Shown in pieces: positions 1 through 7,148 of a stretch of 7,505 bases of DNA; position 1 is the first letter of the stretch; each line of letters begins with the position of its first letter. Position numbers and translations under genes: made by a program. The stretch comes from an uncultured Selenomonadales bacterium (GTDB taxonomy: Bacteria > Bacillota_C > Negativicutes > Selenomonadales > Selenomonadaceae): the NCBI GenBank assembly GCA_947302675.1, contig CAMYWI010000057.1:1-7505 (forward strand). The letters run 5' to 3'. Under the pieces are notes generated by a model that did not search any database, had not been told where the DNA came from, and was given only the letters and a program-made list of their open reading frames with translations.

Positions 1-955
1 ATTTATTTCTGCAGGCGTAGCAATCGCAATGCGTTTCGAGCGGCGAAAAATCTTCCGTGAACTCGGCGTTCTTCAAAACGAGCCGCCCACGTGGATTCGT
101 TTGCGGCGAGACCATTGCCATACCGTTTCTTGCGACGCGCGTCGGGAAAACGCAATCGAACATGTCGACGCCGCGCAGGACGCCTTCAAGCAAATGATCC
201 GGCGTACCCACTCCCATTAAATATCGCGCCTTGTCTTCGGGCAAGTGTTTAGTCGAAACTTCAAGCATTTTGTACATAAGCTCGCGCGGCTCGCCGACAC
301 TCAAGCCGCCGATTGCACAGCCCGCAAAGTCCATGCCGCCGATAACTTTTGAACTCTCCTCGCGAAGATCTTCATACATACCGCCCTGCACAATCCCGAA
401 GACGCCTTGCTTGGGATTAGTCGCCGCGTTCAAACTTCGCGCCGCCCAACGATGAGTCCGCTCCGTCGAAGTTTTGGCGTAGTCGTAGTCGGCGGGGTAG
501 GGTATGCACTCATCAAACGCCATTGCAATATCGGAGCCGAGCGCGGCTTGAACTGCCATTGAAATTTCGGGCGACAAAAATTTTTCCGAGCCGTCGATAT
601 GCGAGCGGAACTTCACGCCGTCTTCAGTAATCTTGCGCATTTCGCCGAGACTGAACACTTGAAAGCCGCCGCTGTCCGTCAAAATTCCGTGCGTCCAGTT
701 CATGAACCTGTGAAGCCCGCCCGCCTTTCTGACGAGTTCCGCGCCCGGACGCAGGAATAAATGATACGTGTTCGCCAAGATGACGCCCGCGCCCAAGTTC
801 TGTACTTCGTGCGGCGAGAGCGTCTTGACCGTCGCTTGAGTTCCAACCGGCATGAACAGTGGCGTTAAAAAGTGCCCGTGCGGCGTGTGCAAGACGCCCG
901 CGCGTGCGCCCGTCGCCGCGTCTTTGTGCATTAGTTCAAAAGTTACTGCCGACAT
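1..955 (-). CDS. tgt: tRNA-guanine transglycosylase (queuine/preQ1), 3' end cut by window edge
   Basis: Tgt swaps guanine-34 in the anticodon of GUN tRNAs (Asp, Asn, His, Tyr) for the queuosine precursor preQ1, in the cytoplasm. The 318 codons in the window follow the family along their whole length. [11 protein letters not shown] (about residues 93-103) carries the conserved active-site Asp94. [10 protein letters not shown] (146-155) and GIVQGG (187-192) line the base pocket. [11 protein letters not shown] (263-273) holds the nucleophilic Asp. The first three zinc-ligand cysteines follow as CDCYAC (C310, C312, C315). The last zinc ligand, a His about 25 residues on, and roughly 50-60 C-terminal residues lie beyond base 1. 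The ATG shares one base with the queA stop (TAATG), so translation is probably coupled; the only SD-like sequence is a weak AGG 9 nt upstream. Compared with the Bacillus protein as I remember it, about five extra residues (around PQTNP, 284-288) sit between ARNG and GRLVLKN. The identification is secure. Confidence 0.97.
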   Translation of the reverse strand, partial: MSAVTFELMHKDAATGARAGVLHTPHGHFLTPLFMPVGTQATVKTLSPHEVQNLGAGVILANTYHLFLRPGAELVRKAGGLHRFMNWTHGILTDSGGFQVFSLGEMRKITEDGVKFRSHIDGSEKFLSPEISMAVQAALGSDIAMAFDECIPYPADYDYAKTSTERTHRWAARSLNAATNPKQGVFGIVQGGMYEDLREESSKVIGGMDFAGCAIGGLSVGEPRELMYKMLEVSTKHLPEDKARYLMGVGTPDHLLEGVLRGVDMFDCVFPTRVARNGMAMVSPQTNPRGRLVLKNAEFTEDFSPLETHCDCYACRNK

Positions 956-2025
956 TAATCTGAGCCTGCTCTCAATCTATCTCCGTTATCGAAATTTTCC
1001 GTCCTTGATTGTATAAACATGGCGTCGCCGAAAGAAAAGAATCGGTATTTTTGCTCGACCGCCTCGCGATAAGCCCGCAAGATAAAATCTCGCCCCGCGA
1101 ATGCGCTCACCAACATTAACAGCGTTGACTTCGGCAAGTGGAAGTTGGTTATCAGCGCGTCGACGATTTGGAATTTGTAGCCGGGATAAATAAAAATTTT
1201 CGTCGCGCCAGAGCCGACCGCTACGGAATTTTTATCAAGTGCCGCCGCCTCCAACGTTCGGATTGAAGTCGTGCCCACTGCGATAACTCGCCCGCCGCGC
1301 AGTTTGGTTTCGCGAATCAAGTCCGCCGTCTCCTGCGGTATCGAAAAAAATTCCTCGTGCATTTCGTGCGCCTCGATATTTTCAACTTGCACGGGGCGAA
1401 ACGTTCCAAGCCCGACGTGCAACGTCACAAAGCCGAGATTGACGCCGAAATTTTTAAGCTCTTGCATTTGCTCTGTCGTGAAATGAAGTCCAGCAGTCGG
1501 CGCGGCGGCGGAGCCTCTCTCGCGATTGTAAACCGTTTGATAGCGTTCCGCGTCGTCAAGTTTCTCGTGAATGTAAGGCGGCAAGGGCGTTTCGCCGAGC
1601 CGGTCAAGTATCTCCTCAAAAATCCCGTCGAACTTAAATTTCACGACGCGCCCGCCAAAACTCGTGCGCCCGATTATCTCGCAACTTAACTCGTCGCCGA
1701 AATAAATTTCTGCGCCCTCCGTGATTTTCCTGCCCGGCTTTGCCAAAGTTTCCCAAGTCATCGCATCCAACCGCCGCAACAAAAAAATTTCGACGCGTGC
1801 TCCCGTTGCTTTGCGCCCGATTAGCCGCGCCGGTATAACCCGCGTATCGTTGAAAATCAGCGTGTCGCCCGCCGTCAAAAATTTCTGCAGGTCGTAAAAA
1901 TGTTCGTGCTCAATCGTACCTCGCGCAGGGTCAAGCACCATAAGCCTTGAAAAATTTCGCGGCTCAATCGGCTTTTGCGCAATGAGTTCGTCAGGCAACT
2001 CGTAATCAAAATCGCTCAGTAGCAT
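955..2025 (-). CDS. queA: S-adenosylmethionine:tRNA ribosyltransferase-isomerase
   Basis: QueA transfers and isomerises the ribosyl part of S-adenosylmethionine onto preQ1-modified tRNA, giving epoxyqueuosine. It acts in the cytoplasm just after Tgt. At 356 aa it is full length for the family (about 340-360). Family blocks appear in order: N-terminal DFDYELP (5-11), [10 protein letters not shown] (59-68), PLPPYI (147-152), [11 protein letters not shown] (173-183), [11 protein letters not shown] (202-212), [13 protein letters not shown] (239-251), [16 protein letters not shown] (274-289) and [10 protein letters not shown] (327-336). The ATG abuts the stop of the preceding gene (TAAATG) and fits the usual N-terminus. 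Its best Shine-Dalgarno match, GGGGAGGT, lies 14 nt upstream inside the preceding gene, which is unusually far, so coupling to upstream translation is likely. A polar tail after the last conserved block (about 339-356) is not part of the conserved fold. The stop overlaps the tgt start by one base. Confidence 0.98.
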   Translation of the reverse strand: MLLSDFDYELPDELIAQKPIEPRNFSRLMVLDPARGTIEHEHFYDLQKFLTAGDTLIFNDTRVIPARLIGRKATGARVEIFLLRRLDAMTWETLAKPGRKITEGAEIYFGDELSCEIIGRTSFGGRVVKFKFDGIFEEILDRLGETPLPPYIHEKLDDAERYQTVYNRERGSAAAPTAGLHFTTEQMQELKNFGVNLGFVTLHVGLGTFRPVQVENIEAHEMHEEFFSIPQETADLIRETKLRGGRVIAVGTTSIRTLEAAALDKNSVAVGSGATKIFIYPGYKFQIVDALITNFHLPKSTLLMLVSAFAGRDFILRAYREAVEQKYRFFSFGDAMFIQSRTENFDNGDRLRAGSD

Positions 2026-2823
2026 TTATTTTTTAGGCGACCTCCCCAAATATTTTACCTCTAACTGCTCAAGCCGCCCGTCCATGCGCAGTTCCGCCAG
2101 CACGAAATTTATGTAGTTCAAAAATTCCTGGTCGCCCTTCTGCATGAGAATGCCGCAAGAATGAATCGTGCCCGCGAACGGCTTGTGCATGAGCGGCGCG
2201 GCAAGTCTCGGCTCGCGCTTAATCCAACTGAACGCCTCGACCGTCTCCGTAATCATGATGTCGGCGTTGCCGTCGGCGATTTGAATCGGAATGTCGGCGT
2301 TGGCGTCGTGCACGATAAGCGTTGCCTTCGTCAAATTCGCGCGGGCAAATTTCTCGTTCGTGCCGCCAGGATTAATCATGATTCGGACTTCGGGCTTGTT
2401 GAGGTCGGCGACAGTTTTAAACTTTTTGGCGTCGGCTTTGCGACAGAGGATCGTCTTGCCGAAAAGCCCCTCGCCGTAAGCGTCGCTCATCGCCATAGTC
2501 TTCGCCCGCGCAAAATTTCTCGAAATGCCGCAAAGCGCAATGTCGAACTTGCCCGCCTGCATATCGGCGGAAAGGGTTGGCCAAGTCGTCGGAACGTACT
2601 CAATCGCCACGCCCAAAGAGTCCGCGATAATTTTGGAAAGCTCGGCGTCAATGCCCTCGTATTCGCCCGTCGCGGGATTGAGATAGGACATTGGAATATA
2701 ATCGCCCGTCGTGCCGATTCGGATTGTGCCCCGCGCCGCAATGTCTTCCAAATGCCCCGCCTCAACCTTTACAAGCGGCAACAGCAACAGCACCGCGACT
2801 ATCAGCAAACAAAATTTTCTCAT
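2026..2823 (-). CDS. pheC: Exported cyclohexadienyl dehydratase (PheC-like), solute-binding-protein fold
   Basis: This 265-aa protein has the type-2 periplasmic binding fold (SBP_bac_3) and would routinely be annotated as an amino-acid ABC-transporter binding protein. No permease or ATPase gene is adjacent. Several blocks instead match the Pseudomonas periplasmic cyclohexadienyl dehydratase as I remember it: TTGDYIPMSY (38-47), VPTTWPTL (77-84), DIALCGISRN (94-103), NPGGTNEKFARANL (151-164) and DGNADIMITETVEA (184-197). That enzyme turns prephenate into phenylpyruvate and arogenate into phenylalanine. The residues I recall as catalytic there (Lys100, Asn133, Glu173 of the mature enzyme) map to K123, N156 and E196 with a constant offset of 23. 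An N-terminal signal peptide (MRK, hydrophobic 4-18, likely cleavage after VEA at 20-22) without a lipobox implies a soluble periplasmic protein. A perfect AGGAGG lies 7 nt before the ATG. The fold is certain; the dehydratase activity is a strong inference, and a binding protein remains possible. Confidence 0.8.
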   Translation of the reverse strand: MRKFCLLIVAVLLLLPLVKVEAGHLEDIAARGTIRIGTTGDYIPMSYLNPATGEYEGIDAELSKIIADSLGVAIEYVPTTWPTLSADMQAGKFDIALCGISRNFARAKTMAMSDAYGEGLFGKTILCRKADAKKFKTVADLNKPEVRIMINPGGTNEKFARANLTKATLIVHDANADIPIQIADGNADIMITETVEAFSWIKREPRLAAPLMHKPFAGTIHSCGILMQKGDQEFLNYINFVLAELRMDGRLEQLEVKYLGRSPKK

Positions 2824-2830
2824 AACAAAA

Positions 2831-2836
2831 CCTCCT
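2831..2836 (-). promoter_or_regulatory. Ribosome binding site of the pheC-like gene
   Basis: A consensus AGGAGG lies 7 nt before the ATG at 2823. It overlaps the TAG stop of the upstream spoIID-like gene (TAGGAGG). It is the strongest Shine-Dalgarno sequence in the window and fixes the start codon. It may give this gene more independent translation than its coupled neighbours. Confidence 0.85.
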
Positions 2837-3938
2837 AGTAAAGTTTTTTGAGTTTGGTATCGTGATAATAATGCGACAGAATTTTTGAGTAAGACCAGCC
2901 GTCCGCCGCGTAGGACTTCGCGCCGGTTTGCGACATGCCGACGCCATGACCGCGCCCGTAGCCCGTGAAGATAACTTCGCCGCCGTCAAGTTTCATGTCA
3001 AAGAGCGTACTCGGCAAGGAAAATTTTCGCCTCAGCTCCGTGCCTTCGAGTTTCAAAGTTCTCTTGCTACCGACAATCTGCGCGAACTTCACGCGACCGG
3101 AAGACGTTCTGTCGCTCGCCTCCTTGCCGATTTTCAATTTGCTCAGCTTAACGTCTTTGACCTCGCCGAAGTTATCGCCGAACCTCGATGAAAAATCTTT
3201 CGCGGTAAATTTCTTCGTCCACGGCTCGCCAAGCTCATTGACTTCCTTGACCGCCGCAAGATACGGCAAGGCTCGCCCCCAAACGTCGGCAACATTTTCA
3301 GTCATGCCGCCTGAATCCGCGTGAAAGCTCGTCTCGATAAGTTTGTCGCCGTAAATCAAAATCTCGCCGCGCGTCTCGTCAACCGCCTTGTCGGAAGTCT
3401 CAAAATCTTTTATCCCGACGTAAACTTGACAATGAGTTGTCGCGCACAAGTCAAAGCCCTCCGCCTTGTGCTTGCCGCGATTTTTCAAAGCGAACGACCG
3501 CGCCGCTACCGCCTGCGCCTTCAAAGCCTCCAGCGGGAACGACGGCGACATCTCCTCCGGCACAACCCCGCGCAGATATTCTTCGAGCGGCGCGAGATTT
3601 ATCACCGTGAATTTTTTGCCGACCTTGTTCAGTCGCAAGCCGCCGAAATATTTTTGCTCCTCGACCGTAACTTGTAAGTCCTTGAGCAAAATTTTTTCGG
3701 GGCGAATTTCTACTGCGTCGCGTTTTAGTCTCGCGGCTGAAATGCCAATCCACCGTTCGGCGGGAATTTTTATCAGCGTCTCGTTCGTCGCCGCGTCAAT
3801 CATAATGCATGGCGCGGAAACTTTCAAGGAAATTTGTTCGACGCCGCTCAAAAGTCCGATGCGCAATTCGGGCGACCAACCCGCCGCCTCCGCGCGACAC
3901 GTCAGCAATAAAATCATCAGTACCAAAAATTTTTTCAT
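2835..3938 (-). CDS. SpoIID/LytB-domain protein, probable exported peptidoglycan lytic transglycosylase
   Basis: SpoIID-family enzymes cleave denuded glycan strands of peptidoglycan outside the cytoplasmic membrane. In spore formers they act in engulfment, but SpoIID/LytB-domain proteins also occur in non-sporulating bacteria. This 367-aa protein starts with a signal peptide (MKK, hydrophobic 4-13, probable cleavage after AEA at 16-18); C14 follows a poor lipobox, so lipidation looks unlikely. The SpoIID core begins at about 110. GVVPEEMSPSFPLEALKAQA (124-143) contains the expected catalytic glutamate, E129. CATTHCQVY (164-172) resembles the Cys/His zinc site of clostridial SpoIID. DSGGMTENVADVW follows, and the C-terminus has the family signature GRGHGVGMSQTGA before WSYSKILSHYY. 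The start is supported by AAGGA 5 nt upstream, and the ATG is 1 nt from the stop of the preceding membrane-protein gene. Family membership is firm. The substrate, and whether it is true SpoIID or a vegetative paralogue, cannot be read from sequence, so I give no symbol. Confidence 0.93.
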   Translation of the reverse strand: MKKFLVLMILLLTCRAEAAGWSPELRIGLLSGVEQISLKVSAPCIMIDAATNETLIKIPAERWIGISAARLKRDAVEIRPEKILLKDLQVTVEEQKYFGGLRLNKVGKKFTVINLAPLEEYLRGVVPEEMSPSFPLEALKAQAVAARSFALKNRGKHKAEGFDLCATTHCQVYVGIKDFETSDKAVDETRGEILIYGDKLIETSFHADSGGMTENVADVWGRALPYLAAVKEVNELGEPWTKKFTAKDFSSRFGDNFGEVKDVKLSKLKIGKEASDRTSSGRVKFAQIVGSKRTLKLEGTELRRKFSLPSTLFDMKLDGGEVIFTGYGRGHGVGMSQTGAKSYAADGWSYSKILSHYYHDTKLKKLY

Positions 3939-3939
3939 G

Positions 3940-5595
3940 TCAATCCTTCTTTGGAATAAAAATTTTGCAACGAATCACATCATAATCTTTAACGCGCTCG
4001 CTCTCGTAAATCACGCGGAAATTTTTGTCGCGGCTCAAATTTTCGTACAGCCGATAATCGTCGCTCGTCGTGATAACGTGCGTGAAGTCATAGCGCGAAA
4101 AAAAATCCGTGTAATAAATTTTGCCGTGCCGCAAGTCTAAGTACTCCTCCAGAATATTTTTTTGCCCATTGTTTTCGGGAAGGAACACCTCCGAGCGCGA
4201 GTCAATGTAATATTTAATGCCGAACATGCCCGCAAGCCCGCCGTAGCCTTGATTGACGTACAGCGAAATATTTTCGGGGCGTTCAGTTTTAAGCAGGAAC
4301 TTTATCGCGGCGGTGTAGGTCTCGTCGGATTCTTTTTTATCGGGCGGGAGCGTCGTCCAAAAAATCCCGCCGAGAAACAACGCCGTCACGAACAGCGATA
4401 AATTTTTCTTCGGCAAAATTCGCGGATGAATCACTCTGCCGCCGTAGCGCGTCAGCAAATTGAACAGCAGGAATAAAATTTCGCTCACGAACAAAATTTC
4501 CAGCGGGAAGATAATTTTCCCGAACCCGAACTTTAAAATCTTGACGATTAAAGCCGTGTTAATCATGAGCAGGAAGAAAAATAACAGCGTCAAGACGCCG
4601 CGACTTTGATATTGCCCGTCGCCCTTGCCAATAAATATTTCCGACTTGAACTCTTTCCAGACGTGCGCAATAGGGAGCGTTGCGAGGAGGTAAAATAAAA
4701 TCAAGTTGCGCCCGTGCATTATCGCCATAAAAATTATTCCGCCGCTCAAAAAAATATATCGCAACGGAACTTTGTACCGCGCCAGCACAAAGATTATCAA
4801 CGCCTCGCTGAAGTAAAAAATTTTCCCGCGCAGGTTGTGCGCTGAAGGCGTCATCATTTCGGGGACGCCTTGATTGATCATATCGATTCCATACGAGCGC
4901 AGGACGTAAGTCATCGCGTCAAGCCCGTAAGGATTTATCAGTCCACAGAAAAATATCGCCGCCATTGCCGCCAGCAAAAGTTTCACGTGCCGCCAGTCCT
5001 TCACGAACAGGAACGGCAAGCAAATTACCAGCGACATCAGCCAAATCGCCGCGTGAAAATTTATCAGCAACACCGACAGCACCGGCAACGGCAATAAAAA
5101 TTTGTAATGACGCGTGCGCGTGAACTTTTCCAGGAAAAAGACTTCGAGCAAAAGAATTGCCGCCGAGATTATGTGCGGGCGCGGGACGATTCCAGGCGCG
5201 ATGAATAAGCCGACAGCGAAACTCAGCACGAACGATATAAATCTGTTGCCGCCGCTGATAAACAGGCACAGCCGCCAATGAATTACAACTAAAATGATTC
5301 CAATGATACAATCCGCGCCGCGAAGTCCGTCCGCGCCGAAATTTTTATACGCCTCCCAAAAGAAAACGCCGCTCAGCCACTGCTGCGCCACGAGCTGTAA
5401 ATTTTCGTGAATCGTGAACGGGTCGACGTGCGGGAAACCGTTCTCGACGACGTACCGCCCTAAGTTCATGACAAAATACGTGTCGGCGTTCTCGGTCAAG
5501 CGGAAAGACATCGTGTAAAAAATGATGACCGCCGAGAGAAACGCGACGCTCAAGACGTAGTGCGTTATGCGCAACGACATAATTTTTCCCGTCAT
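3940..5595 (-). CDS. Polytopic membrane protein, GT-C-like glycosyltransferase candidate with soluble C-terminal domain
   Basis: This 551-aa protein has about 12-13 hydrophobic segments: near residues 12-29, 95-113, 119-134, 139-156, 165-182, 183-198, 204-221, 261-273, 278-296, 298-311, 333-351, 361-381 and 398-413. A polar domain of about 135 residues follows. The first loop after TM1 contains ENADTYFVMNLGRYV (35-49), FPHVDPF (54-60) and QQWL (71-74). This is the pattern of a widespread uncharacterised membrane family (DxxxWxxxxG, PxxDPF, WL), in which an acidic residue in the first outer loop recalls the catalytic Asp of GT-C enzymes. GGLAGMFGIKYYIDSRSEVF (452-471) matches the same family's C-terminal motif (GGYL, then VFIDGR). 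The frame stays open upstream to 5955, but that extension lies inside the preceding gene. The ATG at 5595, with GAGG 7 nt upstream and a 4-nt ATGA overlap, is the better start. A lipid-linked sugar donor and an outward-facing active site are inferences. Confidence 0.75.
   Translation of the reverse strand: MTGKIMSLRITHYVLSVAFLSAVIIFYTMSFRLTENADTYFVMNLGRYVVENGFPHVDPFTIHENLQLVAQQWLSGVFFWEAYKNFGADGLRGADCIIGIILVVIHWRLCLFISGGNRFISFVLSFAVGLFIAPGIVPRPHIISAAILLLEVFFLEKFTRTRHYKFLLPLPVLSVLLINFHAAIWLMSLVICLPFLFVKDWRHVKLLLAAMAAIFFCGLINPYGLDAMTYVLRSYGIDMINQGVPEMMTPSAHNLRGKIFYFSEALIIFVLARYKVPLRYIFLSGGIIFMAIMHGRNLILFYLLATLPIAHVWKEFKSEIFIGKGDGQYQSRGVLTLLFFFLLMINTALIVKILKFGFGKIIFPLEILFVSEILFLLFNLLTRYGGRVIHPRILPKKNLSLFVTALFLGGIFWTTLPPDKKESDETYTAAIKFLLKTERPENISLYVNQGYGGLAGMFGIKYYIDSRSEVFLPENNGQKNILEEYLDLRHGKIYYTDFFSRYDFTHVITTSDDYRLYENLSRDKNFRVIYESERVKDYDVIRCKIFIPKKD
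3944..3948 (-). promoter_or_regulatory. Ribosome binding site of the spoIID-like gene
   Basis: AAGGA lies 5 nt before the ATG at 3938, within the final codons of the membrane-protein gene. It supports the chosen start, which also places a good signal peptide at the N-terminus. Confidence 0.65.
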
Positions 5596-7148
5596 TTTTT
5601 TTCCTCGTGATACGTTTGCTCGGCGTTGATTTTCCAAACGTCCGCCTTTGAAAATTTGCCGCCAATCGCGCAGACCGCCGCAATCGCCGTCAACATGCTG
5701 TGATCCATGTTGTTGTAGCGGTGTTGACCGTTGCGCCCGATGCAGTAAAGATTTTTTATGTCGTCGAGCGCGGCGCGAAGTTCCGAAATATTTTCGTAGG
5801 TGTCGAAGTACGCGGGGTAAGCCTTCGGGACTTTGACGCGCACTCCGTGGCGAACGTCCGCCGCGTCGATTATGTCGATTGACGCCAACTCCTGCGCGGC
5901 GAACTTGATAAAATCGTCGTCGCTCATTTGCCACATATCGTCGCCCTCGTTGCAAAAATATTCCAAGCCGAGCCAGACGGAATTTTGCGGATCGGCGACA
6001 AGATACGGTGACCAGTTGTTGAAAATTTGCAGGCGACCGAGCTTAACGGACGGCTCCTGAATGTAAATCCAGCAGTCGGGCACGATGTCGCCGAGCGTCT
6101 TAATTTTCGTGTGATTTTGCGGCAACAGCTTGTCGACGAGCAAACCGACCGTTATGAAGTCGCGGTACGGCAAGCCCTTCGCAATTTCGCGCGCCCGCGC
6201 AGGTAAAGCATTGTCGTCGAGCGCGTCGGCAAGTTCAGTCAGCGGCATACTCGACAGGAAATAATCGGCGGGGAATGTCAACGTCCCTGCGGCAGTCTCG
6301 ACGGTTGCGGCGCGGATAATTTTGTTTGCGTCGACGCGGAAGCTTTTGACGTGCGCCGAAGTCAGCACCTCACCGCCGAGCCGTTTAATTTCGGCGGCGA
6401 ATTTTTCCCACAGCTGACCGGGACCGAACTTCGGATAAAAAAATCGCTCAATCAGCGACGTTTCGCCCGCTCCGTCCTTGAAGCCGAAAGTTTTTTTCAC
6501 GAAGTCAATCAGCGTCTTGCCGAGCGAAAGACCTTTGATGCGTTGACTGCCCCAATCCGCGCCGATTTCCTGCGGCGAACGTCCCCAGACTTTGGTCGTG
6601 TAGTCGCGGAAAAAAGTTTCGTAAAGCCGTTGCCCGAATCGATTAATCATGAAGTCTTCAAGCGTGCGTTCGTCGCGCTGATGAAATTTCGCGCCGATAA
6701 AGCTCATGCCGATTGAAAACATTTCCGTCAGTCCGAGGTTGCCGATTGTCTCAAGGCTCAACGATATCGGGTACGAAAAAAATTTCCGCCGATAAAAAAT
6801 TCTCGACACGCGCCGCCGATTAAGGAACACGTCGTCGACTTCTTCGGGATTCGCGCCGCCGTCAGTCAGCACGGATTCGCGCCCCAAAATTTTGTCGTCG
6901 AACGCGGGCGCACCCTGTTCAGGCAACAGCTCACGCCACAGCGATAAAATTTCGTCGTCCTTGGAAAAAAATCTGTGCCCGCCGATGTCCATGCGGTTGC
7001 CGTCGAAATTCATTGTGCGCGAAATTCCGCCGACGAACGGCTCGCGCTCCAAAACAATCGGGCGGATGTCGGTGTGTTTCAAAAAATAATACGCGGCAGT
7101 CAGCCCCGCAGGTCCGCCGCCGATTATGATTGCGTGTCGCTTATGCAA
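5592..7148 (-). CDS. FAD-dependent oxidoreductase, UDP-galactopyranose mutase/amine oxidase superfamily
   Basis: This 518-aa protein opens with the dinucleotide-binding fold IIIGGGPAGLTAAYY (7-21), in which G10, G12 and G15 form GxGxxG. The ribose-binding acid E34 comes next, then VGGISRT (39-45) and DIGGHRFFSK (54-63). RDYTTKVWGRSPQEIGADW, QRIKGLSL and the C-terminal FAD block GRNGQHRYNNMDHSM (about 471-485) identify the family labelled NAD(P)/FAD-dependent oxidoreductase or protoporphyrinogen-oxidase-like (COG1232), relatives of UDP-galactopyranose mutase often found among envelope-glycan genes. There is no signal peptide or membrane segment, so it should be cytosolic. The start must be TTG: an in-frame stop lies about 10 codons upstream with no ATG between, the glycine motif begins almost at once, and AAGGAG sits 7 nt before the TTG. 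It overlaps the upstream gene by 8 nt and the downstream gene by 4 nt. Family and cofactor are confident. The substrate is unknown; sugar-nucleotide isomerisation or polyprenyl/lipid oxidation are both possible. Confidence 0.88.
   Translation of the reverse strand: MHKRHAIIIGGGPAGLTAAYYFLKHTDIRPIVLEREPFVGGISRTMNFDGNRMDIGGHRFFSKDDEILSLWRELLPEQGAPAFDDKILGRESVLTDGGANPEEVDDVFLNRRRVSRIFYRRKFFSYPISLSLETIGNLGLTEMFSIGMSFIGAKFHQRDERTLEDFMINRFGQRLYETFFRDYTTKVWGRSPQEIGADWGSQRIKGLSLGKTLIDFVKKTFGFKDGAGETSLIERFFYPKFGPGQLWEKFAAEIKRLGGEVLTSAHVKSFRVDANKIIRAATVETAAGTLTFPADYFLSSMPLTELADALDDNALPARAREIAKGLPYRDFITVGLLVDKLLPQNHTKIKTLGDIVPDCWIYIQEPSVKLGRLQIFNNWSPYLVADPQNSVWLGLEYFCNEGDDMWQMSDDDFIKFAAQELASIDIIDAADVRHGVRVKVPKAYPAYFDTYENISELRAALDDIKNLYCIGRNGQHRYNNMDHSMLTAIAAVCAIGGKFSKADVWKINAEQTYHEEKK
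5602..5606 (-). promoter_or_regulatory. Ribosome binding site of the GT-C-like membrane protein
   Basis: GAGGA is followed by a run of A residues and the ATG at 5595, inside the last codons of the flavoprotein gene. It sets the start 120 codons inside the longest open frame. A second in-frame ATG at 5580 has only a weaker GGGA upstream. Confidence 0.65.

Noticed and set aside
29..455. Two short plus-strand open frames at the left edge
   Set aside because: The minus strand here encodes tgt without interruption, including its active-site and zinc motifs, so the plus-strand frames are shadows.
2255..2310. Repeated GTCGGCGTTG-like units suggesting a short tandem repeat
   Set aside because: They encode two NADI peptides in conserved parts of the PheC-like protein. 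Two imperfect copies explained by codon preference do not make a repeat element.
2026..2823. Reading the solute-binding-fold protein as part of an amino-acid ABC transporter operon
   Set aside because: No permease or ATP-binding subunit gene is adjacent, and the motifs fit cyclohexadienyl dehydratase better. The possibility is kept only as an alternative.
2161..2838. 225-codon open frame on the plus strand, antisense to the pheC-like gene
   Set aside because: It lies wholly opposite a gene with clear family motifs, has no recognisable domain and no good ribosome binding site, and its composition is what GC-biased codons on the other strand produce.
3466..4140. 224-codon plus-strand open frame spanning the spoIID-like and membrane-protein genes
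   Set aside because: It is antisense to two confirmed genes and crosses their junction, with no motif of its own. It is a shadow frame.
5596..5955. Upstream 120-codon extension of the membrane-protein frame
   Set aside because: The extension is Arg-rich and lies inside the FAD oxidoreductase gene. The ATG at 5595 has an SD sequence, a 4-nt overlap and an immediate transmembrane segment, so it is the better start.
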